Source: Liriodendron chinense (Eukaryota; Streptophyta; Magnoliopsida; Magnoliales; Magnoliaceae). From it: a stretch of DNA of 64,000 bases. The notes beneath the pieces were generated by a model. It was not told the origin of the DNA. It did not search any database and saw nothing but the letters and a program-made list of their open reading frames with translations. A program made the position numbers and the translations under genes. Position 1 is the first letter of the stretch; every line of letters begins with the position of its first letter. Shown here in pieces: positions 34,835 to 45,710 of the stretch. The stretch covers positions 4,085,331-4,149,330 of the forward strand of contig ML058505.1 of NCBI GenBank assembly GCA_003013855.2, given 5' to 3'.

Positions 34835-35052
34835 AATGAGTTATGCTCAACCCGGGGGGTCGTAGTGACCCTGCCTTCGTAGAGATAAACTGATTTATCG
34901 ATTGAGGAATGAGTTGTGCTCAATCCGGGGGGTCGTACTGACCATTCCCTCTTAGAGATAGACTGATCTATCGATTGAGAAATGAGTTGTGCTCAATCCG
35001 GGGGGTCGTACTGACCATTCCCTCATGGAGATAGACTGATCTATCGATTGAG
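34835..35052. repeat. 73 bp tandem repeat, three copies
   Basis: Units start at 34835, 34908 and 34981. Each has AATGAGTTGTGCTCAATCCG, GGGGGTCGTACTGACCATTC and GATAGACTGATCTATCGATT. The array lies between the convergent 3' ends of the antisense gene and pol, where both transcripts should end. Confidence 0.88.
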
Positions 35053-35280
35053 CCTCCAAGTTTACCAAAGGTAGAAGAATGGTCGAGAGTACAAACGTGC
35101 TCTCCTTCAATGTTATTTTTGATCCATAAAATGAAAATGCGACCACCCAAGATGAATTTATCCCTACCAAAGGTAGGCAATTGGCCAAGAGATTGTATAT
35201 ATTCTCTTCAGGGCTATTCAGGTCCAAATAAATGGAGTAGCGACCAAAAGATATCTTTGACTTTTTATTCATAAAATGTC

Positions 35281-36526
35281 GTTGTGAACTACATCGAATC
35301 TAGGGGAAGTATTGCAGCAAATGCTCCACGTGCCAAGGGCGACGTACGGGTTTTCCCTGCATGTCTTCGAGGTAATAAGTTCCGGGTCGCACAATTTTAA
35401 TAACCCGATACGGGCCTTCCCAATTTAGATCCAACGAACGAGCGGGAACTCCAAGTTTTTGCTTCCGGACCAAATCTCCAAACTTGAAGGATCTAGGCCG
35501 AACCTTAGCATTTCGATAGCGAGCAATACGTTATTGATATGCGGCCGCTCGTACTTGAGAGGTATTTCTTCGTTCTTTTAAGAGATCGAGATGAAGTCGA
35601 AGATCTTCCTGATTACCCGCGGGGTCATACTGCTCGATCCGATACGAGGGCACTTGAATTTCCACCGGTACTACTGCGTCGACGCCAAATGCTAAGGAGA
35701 AAGGGGTTTCGCCTGTTGATGTACGAGCCGTGGTTCTATATGCCCATAGTACTTCTGGCAGAAGTTCCGGCCACATACCTTTACATTCACCTAGCTTGGT
35801 CTTTAAGTGATGCTTGATGATCTTATTCACTGCCTCAACTTGCCCATTTGCCTGAGGATGATATGGAGAGGTGCGGAGGTTACGTATCTTCCATTTTTCA
35901 CAAAATTCATCAAAGGCTGCGTTGTCGAACTGCGTTCCGTTGTCGGTGATTATAGTGTGAGGAAGTCCGAAACGGCATATGATATTTCTCCATATGAACT
36001 TAGTAGTTTGTTTCTCAGTAATCTTGGCTAATGGTTCTGCTTCGGCCCATTTGGTGAAGTAATCAACCCCCACTATCGCGAATCTATTTTGTCCTTTTCT
36101 AGTAGGCAAGGGCCCGATGATATCAACCCCCCATTGCGCGAAAGGCCAAGGACTATCTACTGGAGACATTCGCTCGGATGGTACATGAGGTATAGGAGAA
36201 TATCGCTGGCACTTATCACATTTTTTAGAAAATGCAATTGCATCTGCTTTCATAGTAGGCCAATAATATCCTTGCCTCATCGCCTTATATGCTAGGGATC
36301 ACCCCCTGGGGTGGTTACCACATGCCTCCTGGTGTATTTCATTGAGAACACGAAGTGCTTCTTCTGGATGAAGACACCTTAAATAAGGCAAGGAAAAACT
36401 TTTGCGTAACAATATTCCGTCTTGTAAGGTATACCTGGCGGCTCGATGACGAATTTGTCTTGCAACTTTCTTGTCGTCTGGAAGGTATCCGTCTCTGAGA
36501 TACAAGATAATGGGGTCCATCCAACA
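35281..36526 (-). pseudogene. Tat-type integrase, broken
   Basis: The zinc-binding H-H-C-C region is visible (HQEACGNH to CDKCQRYS), with a TGA in its middle near 36298 where CGA (Arg) would fit. The catalytic D-D-E residues are present: WGVDIIGPLP, TDNGTQFDNAAF and HPQANGQVEAVNKI. WAYRTTARTSTGETPF ends the core. A TAA near 35530 interrupts the C-terminal part, which continues in frame with RIARYRNAKVRPR, LNWEGPYRV and VRPWHVEHLLQYF to about 35285. The stops are compatible with C-to-T decay. Confidence 0.88.
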
Positions 36527-36592
36527 TGGAGATGATTGTACCGATATTACTTGCTCGAGAGTTGCTTGGTCGACACTCGGGTTCTAAAGATG

Positions 36593-37531
36593 CTAGATGG
36601 GGATTGAATGTGATAACTCAAATTCTGGTGCAGAGGCGAGCTTTGCCAGGGAATCTGCGAGTTGGTTCTTCTCGCGAGGAATATGAATTATTTCATAAGT
36701 CTTCAGTTTTGCGAGCAGGATGAGGACACGAGATTTGTATAAGGCCATCCTTTCTTCTTTGGCCTCGAATTCACCGAGAACTTGGTTGACAATGAGCTGG
36801 GAGTCGCTGTGAATTAGTAGATTTTGGATTGAAAGGACAATGGCTAGTTCGAGGCCAACGATCAAGGCCTCATACTCTGCTTCATTATTTGAGATGCGAG
36901 TATCAAAACGTAAAGCGTATTGGAAATGCGACCCGTCTGGGGCGACTAGGATTAGGCCTGCTCCGCTACCGGTGGCCCGTGACGACCCGTCCACGAAGAG
37001 GGACCAGGAAGGCTGGTCGCTGGTCGTGGAATTGTCATCGGAAGAGGAATATGTGAATTCGGCGATAAAGTCAGCCATGGCCTGGCCCTTGACAGCGGGC
37101 CTGGGGCAGTACGAGATATCATGCTCGCTGAGCTCGACCGCCCATTTAGTTAATCGTCCGGAAGTCTCAGGTTTTTTAAGGACTTGTCGTAACGGATGAT
37201 TTGTTGGTACGAGAATAGCGTGGGCTTGAAAATATGGTCGCAGTTTTCGTGCTGCCGTGACCAAGGCCAGGGCCAGTTTCTCCATATCAGAATAACGGGT
37301 TTCAGCATCTACCATTGCCCGACTAATATAATAAACGGGCCTTTGCATCCCGGAGTCTTCTCGTATTAAAGCGGTGTTAACGGCCGTGGAAGACACAGAT
37401 AAATAAAGGATGAGTTGCTCATGCACTACAGGTTTAGATAAAACAGGGGGCGTGCTCATATACTGCTTCAATTGTTGAAAAGCTTCTTCGCATTGTGATG
37501 TCCACTCCCAAATAGATTTTGCTTGTAGCAC
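36593..37531 (-). pseudogene. Tat-type RNase H plus second archaeal-type RNase H
   Basis: The first part is the Gypsy RNase H following RT: LYLSVSSTAVNTALIRED, PVYYISRAM, then RYSDMEKLALALVTAARKLR. A second RNase H follows, with acidic residues in LFVDGSSRATGSGAGLIL, NNEAEYEALIVGLELA, HSDSQLIVNQV and the final ADSLAKLAS. Two RNase H domains in a row is characteristic of the Tat branch. The frame is open for 312 codons and then meets two TAG codons near 36584-36592, both where CAG (Gln) could have been, before integrase resumes in the same frame. Confidence 0.87.
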
Positions 37532-38286
37532 GGAGGAGCTTGAAGAAGGGTAAGCATTTGTCAGACGCTCGCGAAATAAACCTGTTCAATGATGCGATGC
37601 GACCAGCCAAACGTTGGACGTCCTTAAGAGTGGTCGGGGATCTCATCTCTATCAATGCTTTTATTTTTTCAGGATTTGCCTCAATCCCTCGCTGGCCGAC
37701 CATGAATCCGAGAAACTTTCCAGCAGATACTCCAATTGCACACTTTTCTGGATTCAACTTCATCTGATATTTCCTCATCAGATCGATGGCTTCTTGAAGA
37801 TCAGAAAGATGATCATCTTCTACGATGCTTTTCACGAGCATGTCGTCAACATAAACTTCCATATTCCTGCCGATTTGAGCAGCGAATATTTTGTTGACGA
37901 GACGTTGATAGGTGGCCCCTGCATTTTTAAGACCGAACGGCATAACTTGGTAGCAATATAATCCCCGGTCGGTGATGAAGGCGGTATGTTGGCTATCAGG
38001 TGGATGCATCATGATCTGGTTGTAACCAGAATAAGCATCCATAAAGCTAAGTAGGGCATGTCCAGCTGTTGAATCGACCAGCTGGTCTATCCACGGCGTC
38101 AGAAAACTATCTTTGGGGCATGCTTTGTTCAAATCTGAATAGTCGATGCACATTCTCCATTTGCCATTAGCTTTCCGGACGAGAACTACATTCGCGACCC
38201 ACTCCGGGTAGTCAACTTCTTTTATGAAATTGACCGTAAGCAGCTTTTCGACTTCAGCTTTGATTGCCATTTGCCTTTCTGCAGTG
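37434..38286 (-). pseudogene. Tat-type reverse transcriptase, main part
   Basis: RT motifs in order: WRMCIDYSDLNKACPKD, FMDAYSGYNQI, YQVMPFGLKNAGATYQRLVN, the catalytic YVDDML, FLGFMVGQRGIEANPEKI and the LTGR-like QRLAGRIASLNRFISR. The enzyme copied element RNA into DNA inside virus-like particles. The frame is lost near 37540, where one base is out of register, and picks up again as the RNase H frame (IWEWTSQCEEAFQQLK). Confidence 0.88.
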
Positions 38287-38291
38287 AAGGC

Positions 38292-40234
38292 TGTTCGCTT
38301 GCCTCAAGTGTAAGGCTGCGATGTAGTAATAAATTTCGGTAAGACCGAGGTCGATCCACAGGGAAAGAGGTAAACAATTCTAAGTACTCTAATAACTAGA
38401 ATCTAAGAAGTTTGAGAAGATAGTTTTTCACATAAAATAGAAAAATCTGAAATTAAGAAGAACTAGAGCATTAAGGATCCACTTGTAGTAGTCCAATGCC
38501 AATCCATTCATCCAAGTACAACACAATTAGAATCAAAGTCCTATCTCTCATCTAATTGGAAGATATAACATTCAAGCACAAACAATCCCACTTAAATCTG
38601 GAAATTAGATTTCTAGTTCTAATGAAGCACATAGAACTTGAACTTGTAGCCTTCGGAGTAACAGCCATGCCTATGAACTATGGCATGCTCAAGGGTTACT
38701 ACAATTCTAATTCAAACAACCCAATCATGGTAATCTTAGAGAATTGCAAGGAACTCATGTCCGGAGCACACAAACTCTCACAAAACTTCTAAAAAACCAA
38801 ACTTTATTCAAACTAGAACTTCAAAATCCAAAATTAAGAAAAGGGTACTTGAAATAAAAGAATTAAAGCATTGGAACCAACTACAAATTTCACCTCTAGC
38901 TCTAGCTAAGAGGTTAGCTAAGGAAAAACATATTAAAACTAGAACTAGAACTAAGAAAAGGAAGAAAAACTAGCTGGAGGAGGCTAGGTAGCCTCCTGGG
39001 ACTTGAACTCCTTGCTCCCCACGTCCTTGGTTGATTTGGAATAGAAGATAGCACCTCCTTTTATAGTGCAGCAATAGTACAGCAACATAGCAGAATTTGT
39101 TTCGCTTGGTACGGCTTAACCAATGGTCGGATTGCCTTCAAATTTAGTTTGTAGCTTCCTTGTAATGTGATCTTCCAAATAGATGATTTAGATTTCCAAG
39201 ATTATCCTCTGAATGGGCCCACCAATCACATCACCGACCGCCTCTCAAAATCGCGCACTTTGGGTACCTTCAAAACCAGTCATCTTGCTTTCAACGCCCT
39301 GGAGTGTACAGAGGTCGGATTGATCTCAAATTTTAAACATTGGTAGAAAACTTCATCCTCTACATGATAGATGGATTAGATTGTCCAAAACAATCCCAAA
39401 ATGTGGTCCGAAAATTAGAACACTTAGGGCTTTTATAAACTCTGCGCAGTTGGATCTTTCTGGATGGTCCATCTTTCTTCAACCGGTACGATCAAACCAC
39501 ACATCCTTTTGATCTGAAACTTTTGTGTTTATTTATATATGGATGTGTTCTAAAAGATGGTCAAAGTAGATTCTTCATATCATCAATGATGAGTCCTCTG
39601 GACCGGCCCAGAGTTGAACAGCGAAATCTGAAACTTTCTGGACAGTTCGTATTGTTTTGGCCACCACGGTCAATCCGTATCTCCGATCGACACGAAACCA
39701 CTTGGGTTAGTTCGGCGTCGAGCTCCTCTTCGACATGGATGTGTTGGATTTCCAAATATCATCAAGATGGCTTCAGAAAACTGGTCCGAAAAATCAGGTG
39801 CGGGAGTACATTGCTGTTTTAGAATCTGGAATCTGAAACTTGCATGGCCGACCGGTCACGACCGGTCGGACAGGGCTGGCCGACCGATCATGACCGGTCA
39901 GGCCCTCTTTGGCATTACTCCAGCAAGCATGGCCGACCGGTCAAGACCGGTCGGGCTTCCTTGGCCGACCGGTCACGACCGGTCGGTCTCTTTTTCTTCT
40001 TGTTTTCTTCCTTTCTTTCTTCTATTTTCTTCTTTCTTTGCTTCCTTCTTTCTTTGGTCCACCTTGGGCCTTCATCAAAGGCTCCAAATGGCCCCTTTTT
40101 GGTCTCTAATTGAGTGAAGTCCGCTCTCATTCCTATAATCACGAAACATGTGTTAGATGGGCCTTTAAATCATGAAAATCATGCAAACCATGTCATGTAA
40201 TGGGCAATGCAATGTATAAATTGGAGGTTCAACA
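38292..40234 (-). mobile_element. Solo LTR inserted in the Tat-type RT gene
   Basis: 1,943 bp with TG...CA ends (TGTTGAACCTCC to GCGAACA on the minus strand) and a perfect 5 bp target duplication AAGGC at 38287-38291 and 40235-40239. It has no internal coding region, primer site or second LTR, so it is a solo LTR left by recombination. Its 3' end contains GGATCGACCTCGGTCTTACC, a word I recall from the ends of several plant Gypsy LTRs. It contains a small array of palindromic boxes. Confidence 0.85.
39843..39986. repeat. Four copies of a CCGACCGGTC palindromic box
   Basis: Four imperfect palindromes of the form GGCCGACCGGTCACGACCGG followed by TC start at about 39845, 39878, 39931 and 39963. 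Centre variations are CACG, ATG and AAG. Each could form a hairpin or bind a dimeric factor. They lie in the middle of the solo LTR. Confidence 0.8.
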
Positions 40235-40239
40235 AAGGC

Positions 40240-40455
40240 ACGTCGACGCTGGTGTACGGGTTTATGCTTTGGATCAATATTCAACCGATGTGCGATAATG
40301 TGGGGGTCGATGCCTGGCATATCCTTGTGAGACCAAGCAAACACATCTTGATATTCGGTGAGGAGGCGGATCAGCTCATTCCGAACGGCTCCCTTCAAAG
40401 AGGATCCCATGCGGATAACTCTGGACGAGTCATCTTTAGCTAAGTGAACCGCCAT
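40240..40455 (-). pseudogene. Tat-type reverse transcriptase, N-terminal fragment
   Basis: The protease-RT linker and RT start are readable: VRNELIRLLTEYQDVFAWS, DMPGIDPHIIAHRLN, then RRRAF, where the reading is cut by the solo LTR. The rest of RT begins at 38286 with TAERQMAIKAEVEKLL. Removing the insert and one target duplication rejoins RRAF to TAERQ without loss, which shows the split was caused by that insertion. Confidence 0.88.
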
Positions 40456-40525
40456 TGTATCTTCCCCAGGAGTTCCTGATTGAAGGGCGCTCTCTCTCGG
40501 GTCTAGGGAGTTGTCAGTCGAGGAG

Positions 40526-42754
40526 TCATTGCGCTATCGTCATGACAGGTGCTGCTGGGACTTTCTTTCGGTCTTGTAGGGCTATCTCGTAACAAGACCG
40601 AGCCTCCTTTTGATTTCCTCGCACAACCCCAACACCATTTGGGGTAGGGAACTTGACACACAAATAGGAAGGGTGTAAGGCTGCCCCAACCTTATTAAGC
40701 GATGGCCGCCCCAAAATGGCATTATATGCTGATTTTCGATCTACCACGAGGAAGTTTATGAAGACGGTAGTCTTCGCTGGACTTTCTCCAAAAGTAACCG
40801 GGAGATCAATGCTTCCTTCAGGTATTACCACCTCACCTCCGAAGCCGATGAGAGGGGTTGAAACTGGCTTGAGTAGGCTTCTGGCAAGTACCATTTTGTT
40901 GAAAGCCTCTAGATATAAAATATCGGCTGAGCTACCTGTATCCATCATAATTCGATGAGTCAGATAATTTGATACCTTTAATGTGACTACGATGGAGTCC
41001 TCATGAGGGAAGTGGATTCCTGCTGCATCTTCGAGAGAGAAGGAAATTGGAGGATGGGTGGCCTTTGACGCACTGGGTGCCTGTTCCAGCCAATAAATAT
41101 GATGGGGTTCTTTAGACGCCTTCCGAGCGTACGCTTTCCTTGAATATTGAGAGTCGCCCCCGCAAGCTGGTCCTCCGATGATGGTGCGGATTTCTCCAGT
41201 AGGCTCAGCATCCTCTTGGGCAGTTTGATGATGAGACGGTTCCTTTTGGCGTGGTGAGACTTTCGCCCCTTCTGGTGATCGATTTTTACGAGCGACATAA
41301 TCCTGGAGATGGCCCTTTCGAATAAGGGCTTCAATATGATCTCGTAGAGAGATGCAGTCCTGGGTTCTATGCCCGTGATCTTTGTGGAAGTAACAGAACT
41401 TGCTCTTGTCTCTCTTCTCGGGATCAGATTTGATCTTTGCAGGCCACTTTACGTATGGTTTGTGTTTAATCTCCATTAAAACCTTTTCATGAGACCGATT
41501 GAGAGGAGTGTAGTTATGATATTTACCAGAATAAAGCTTCTTGGGAGAACGGTCGCGTTGATCACGACGATATTTTTTATCTGCAGAAGAGGTTCCCTCT
41601 GGCTTGCGTTTCTTACCCTGTACTCCATGGCGTGTCAATGCGACGTCTTCTGCATTGATATATTTCTGAGCTTTGGCTTGGAATTCTGCCATAGTTTTCG
41701 GAGGGCTCTTATCTAAGGTGAACCTGAATTTCTCGCTCATTATTCCGGCTATGAGGGCTGTGAGACCTTTTTCTTCAGTATAACCCTCAGTTTGGACGGC
41801 TTCAGCAGTGAACCGTACTGTGAACTCCTTTATTGTCTCCCCATGCTGTTGTTTCAGATCCATTAGATGGGAGGCTGGCTTCTTAATGCGAATGCTTCCC
41901 ATGAATTGAGAAAGGAATAATTCCGATAACTGTGAAAATGAGATAATGGAACGAGGTTTTAGTCCCCGGAACCACGTACGAGCTGCTTCGTTCAATGTCA
42001 GGGAAAAAGCCCTACACATGATTTCTGAGCCATGTCCCTCCAACTCCATAAGAGACCTATATGTTTCCAGGTGTTCAAAGGGGTCGCCAATACCTGTGTA
42101 CGGGGTGATAACAGGCGTTCGATATTTTCTAGGTAATGGTGCCTCCATAACCTCGCTGATGAAGGAGGACTCGGATTGATGTATCGCCGCCATGACGGCA
42201 GATGGTCGATTTGCCTGGTATCGCTGCTCTATAACGTCAAAACGATCATGGATTCTTTTGAGATCTCCTTCCCATGGTAAGGTATAGCCTGATGTTTCGA
42301 CGGTGGAGTCCTGAGGTTGAGGTTGGCGAGACGCACTAGAATGTATGGAATGTGGAGGCAACACAGGGGGGTGGTTGCTGAATGGTGTTTGGTTTGGCGG
42401 AGGATGATTTGGTTGAACCCGTGGTTCGTCCACAGAATGTCTGGAAGCCACCGGAATGGGTTGCGGTGGTAACCCCTCGGAGGGTTGTCTCTGCGGTTCG
42501 GAGAAATGCTGATCAAGCTGATTTGACAGGGCCTGAACTCCGGCATTTAGAGTTAGAAGAGTATTTTCGAGGAAACGCAGAATGTCGTCTTGATTTCCAG
42601 AGGCCTCCAATAATGGGTTTGCTGACGGCATATTTGGAGCTCCTTGAGGAATATTCGTCGAAATGGGTAGAAGGACAGGTACGGATTCCGTCTCATCGGG
42701 CGGAGGTGGTGCCTGCCTTGAAGTCGAAGGATGAACAGCCTTTTTAGGAGGCAT
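40526..42754 (-). CDS. Gag-protease polyprotein of the Tat-type element
   Basis: An open frame of 742 codons. The N-terminal 160 residues are rich in Pro, Gln and Ser. The Gag capsid domain spans about residues 215-370, with YTGIGDPFEHLETY, AARTWFRGL and the helical QFMGSI region. A zinc-knuckle-like FCYFHKDHGHRTQDC lies near 460. The aspartic protease has its catalytic DTGSS in RIMMDTGSSADILYLEAF, about residue 605-625, followed by FVV-type strands and AYNAILGRP. The frame ends at a TGA at its 3' end, after which RT continues in another frame, so a frameshift separates protease from RT. This part itself looks intact. Confidence 0.9.
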   Translation of the reverse strand: MPPKKAVHPSTSRQAPPPPDETESVPVLLPISTNIPQGAPNMPSANPLLEASGNQDDILRFLENTLLTLNAGVQALSNQLDQHFSEPQRQPSEGLPPQPIPVASRHSVDEPRVQPNHPPPNQTPFSNHPPVLPPHSIHSSASRQPQPQDSTVETSGYTLPWEGDLKRIHDRFDVIEQRYQANRPSAVMAAIHQSESSFISEVMEAPLPRKYRTPVITPYTGIGDPFEHLETYRSLMELEGHGSEIMCRAFSLTLNEAARTWFRGLKPRSIISFSQLSELFLSQFMGSIRIKKPASHLMDLKQQHGETIKEFTVRFTAEAVQTEGYTEEKGLTALIAGIMSEKFRFTLDKSPPKTMAEFQAKAQKYINAEDVALTRHGVQGKKRKPEGTSSADKKYRRDQRDRSPKKLYSGKYHNYTPLNRSHEKVLMEIKHKPYVKWPAKIKSDPEKRDKSKFCYFHKDHGHRTQDCISLRDHIEALIRKGHLQDYVARKNRSPEGAKVSPRQKEPSHHQTAQEDAEPTGEIRTIIGGPACGGDSQYSRKAYARKASKEPHHIYWLEQAPSASKATHPPISFSLEDAAGIHFPHEDSIVVTLKVSNYLTHRIMMDTGSSADILYLEAFNKMVLARSLLKPVSTPLIGFGGEVVIPEGSIDLPVTFGESPAKTTVFINFLVVDRKSAYNAILGRPSLNKVGAALHPSYLCVKFPTPNGVGVVRGNQKEARSCYEIALQDRKKVPAAPVMTIAQ

Positions 42755-42808
42755 ATTAGAAATATTTTGATTAATGGTTAGAACGATTGACTTTGACGAT
42801 CAAGTCGT

Positions 42809-42825
42809 TCCCACAGACGGCGCCA
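42809..42825 (-). other. Primer binding site of the Tat-type element
   Basis: TGGCGCCGTCTGTGGGA lies three bases inside the 5' LTR. TGGCGCC-type sites are standard for Athila/Tat Gypsy elements in plants. Confidence 0.85.
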
Positions 42826-42828
42826 AAC

Positions 42829-43657
42829 TGTTAACGTCAGATTTTGTAACAGGGTCCTCCGGTCGTTCACCCTCTCTCCAATAGAGACTCCCTCCGCCGG
42901 ACCTGAAAGAAGACAGAAAGCAACTAAGAGTGGCCGGTGTCCAGCCGTTAGCCCTCCGATGCTTAAGTCAGATAAGGTAGGAGGGAAAATAGCCAAGCAA
43001 CCGAGGCTAGGGGTTGAAGATTGTGTACATGTATCTTAACGGAGTCATCTCCTTATATAGATCTGAAATGATCCAATCTATTACGTAAGATATCGAGATC
43101 CCGTTGATTTCGTGGGATAAGATTCTTATCCTCAGATAGAAGGGAGATCTAATCCAATGACTCATCTGATAGTTTCGTTCCTTGATAGCGATCCCTTGAG
43201 ACTCGGAACCATTGAAGAAGATAAGCCCAAAATCGGCCTGTACGGGCTGCTGGTACTGAGGGCTAAGGGATGTCACCACAGAAAAAGCTGTTCGCATGTT
43301 GGAAGATGGTCGCGAATCCAAGTGCTCGTTCATTCAGATACGACACCTTTTAACGACTTGTGAGAAGGTCTGCTCGCAGGAAATATACAACTCCTCTCGC
43401 CTTCCAGTATTTGACTATCGATCACAACTTCTCGAAGCTTTGGTAATCGAGCATCGTTTTTCCTAATATGCGAGTCGTGAACAGACGATCTCGATAGTCG
43501 AAATAAATGTGCTCGCGGGATCGGAGCATCATCAGAATATACGAGACACGAACAGACGTTCTCGATAGTCGGATAAATGTGCTCGCGGGGTCGGATTATC
43601 ATTAGAATATAATAAGAAGCCTCCAGCAGATGATCTCCACTATTTTTTACTATAACA
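42829..43657 (-). repeat. 5' LTR of the Tat-type element
   Basis: 829 bp. On the minus strand it runs from TGTTATAGTAAAAAATAG to TGACGTTAACA. The primer site follows its inner end. Confidence 0.92.
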
Positions 43658-43662
43658 GGCCC

Positions 43663-44921
43663 CATGGTCAAGGAACCACCCACCATTCGCCCAAGCTGCA
43701 CCCACCAAAATCCTTAATATCATGTTTGTTCCCTCTAAGAGGTTGTTCTGTGGAGCACATATGCATTACCAATTATCATGAAACTTATATGAATTGAAAT
43801 CATTTATTATGTTTGGCAACTTGTAATCAAAATTTACTAGAATCCAACAAGAAAATTAGTTTCACTAAAAATTTAATAGAGAGAGAGAGAGAGGTGGTTT
43901 TAACCTGTGAATGAATGCCAATCAAAATCCATGTAAAATAAAATCACACGGAGTTCCTTTGGATAGCGATTTATGATAGTATTATAATATAAAAGTGCCA
44001 TTATTAAAATTTTATAGTGTTAAAACACATAATTCAACATATAGTAGTGAAATATAAACTTAATGGAGATAGGTAAAGGAATTTGAAATTCTTATAAATT
44101 TATTATACATTGCAGTAAAAATCTCCCATCCATAGGCATCAAATAATGGGTTGACGTATTATTTTACTAAAATGTCAAAAAATATTTTTCATCAAATGCA
44201 TTCTTTCCAAACGCTCCAATTGCCATTGATTCACACCAATTCACACACTCAAGCCAACCCTTACGACTTTACTCAACGAATGGTTAAAAATATACGGTTG
44301 AAATTCACTAGTTGGGTGGGTTGTCTTGTATCCTTTGGCGGCTTACTAAGTGAGTGACCCGATCTTGATTAAATGCTTGGCATATCTTACGCTTGCCGAA
44401 ATGCGAATGTGATTAAGGTTCCTTGAGAAGAGTGGAGTAGGGCTATAAATGGTCAGGTTTTGTAACGTCATAAAAATCGGCACATAAGTATAGAGACTCC
44501 GATCCTGAGTTCCTGGTTGTTAACTTAGTAAAATGCTTGTTTAAGAATGTCACACGAGGGAAATGCTTTCACGTGTGTTCTCAATCAAATTTACATTTAT
44601 TTCGTATACTAATAAATTAGAGTAACACATTTCAATTTGCGGATCATAAGCAAAGCGAAGTTAACTAAATCCAGAATTACAGGAGTAACACCCAAAAGAT
44701 ACCATTCAAATGTATTGTCAGCTCATATGAGAATTATATAAATCATAATAAATACAATAGGAAGGAAAAATACAACTACCAAATGGATGAAGTTATAAGA
44801 CTACTGGGGCGTCCTAAGCGCACCATCTGCATATGTCAAATGGAAGACAACGAACACCAACATTATGAAGAAATATCTCCGAGATTATACTTGGGAAATT
44901 TTGGTTATAAACATGTTTATG

Positions 44922-44924
<3 letters not shown>
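43663..44924. other. Non-coding AT-rich spacer
   Basis: A short AG run lies near 43871-43892 and the rest is AT-rich. No gene recognised on either strand. Confidence 0.45.
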
Positions 44925-44978
<54 letters not shown>

Positions 44979-45020
<42 letters not shown>

Positions 45021-45178
45021 GATCAGCTGCGCAACGTTGCTCAGCTAACTTTATGCACAGTTATGCGCAGCTCAACGTCACGGCGTGCCTCCAAACTAGC
45101 TGCCGATAGGGTTTGAGAGATTCTCTCTCTCAAACAATCCAATTCCCAGATTTTCAGGGCTCTCCCTCTCTAGATTTC
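44979..45178 (+). repeat. Left inverted-repeat arm
   Basis: From the (AG)n run through GATCAGCTGCGCAACGTTGC, CGTCACGGCG, CTCCAAACTAGCTGCC and TTTGAGAGA to CTCTCCCTCTCTAGATTT. It matches the reverse complement of 48777-48966. Confidence 0.85.
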
Positions 45179-45192
45179 CAAAGTGCGATTTA

Positions 45193-45710
45193 GGTGTTAC
45201 CCCGGTAATAGCTTAGTGGGTGTTTCCCCTACCGTGAGGCCCACCTTGATGATTTTCTGTATATCTACACCGTTCATACGTTTCCACAGACCATTTTAGA
45301 ATGGAGTACCAAACATTATGGAGATCCAAATCTTAGGTGGACTACACCATAAGAAACAGTGGTGATTGAGCAACTCACCATTAAAAATTCCAAAGGTCCC
45401 ATAGTAAGGATTTATTAATGTTTATTTGAAATCCAACCTGTTTATAATGTCAAGAAGATCTGGATGAAGGTTCACTAAAAAGACCAGATTGATCCAAAAA
45501 CATTTTGGCCCATAAAAATTTATTAATGGTTATTCATCAATGTTTCTAGTGTTATGGTCCACCTAAGATTTGGATACTCTTAAGGCTTCAGATCCCATCC
45601 TAAAAGGAGATGGGAAAATATATGTATGCTGTGGATATACAAAATATAAATCACGGTGGGCCCACACCGTTAGGGTAACACCCACTAAGCTGTCACCAGG
45701 CTAATAACTA
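45193..45710. mobile_element. Inverted-repeat (MITE-like) element inside the microsatellite-ended region
   Basis: The left end has ACCCCGGTAATAGCTTAGTG then GGTGTTTCCCCTACCG, mirrored by GGTAACACCCACTAAGCTGT and CACCAGGC. The inner arms carry GGCCCACCTTGATGATTTTC and its diverged mirror (AAATCACGGTGGGCCC). About 515 bp. Confidence 0.75.

Larger units (their letters stand above)
31440..43657 (-). mobile_element. Ty3/Gypsy retrotransposon, Tat-type, with antisense gene
   Basis: The element is 12,218 bp, with two 829 bp LTRs (TG...CA) and a 5 bp target duplication GGCCC (31435-31439 and 43658-43662). On the minus strand the order is 5' LTR, primer site, gag-protease, RT, RNase H, a second RNase H of archaeal type, integrase; then, in the opposite orientation, a separate gene (32519-34688), then purine tract and 3' LTR. 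The extra RNase H and the primer-site sequence fit the Tat branch of non-chromovirus Gypsy elements. By eye the LTRs differ at roughly 25 positions, so this copy is older than the giant-LTR element to the right. pol is broken and split by a solo LTR. Confidence 0.92.
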
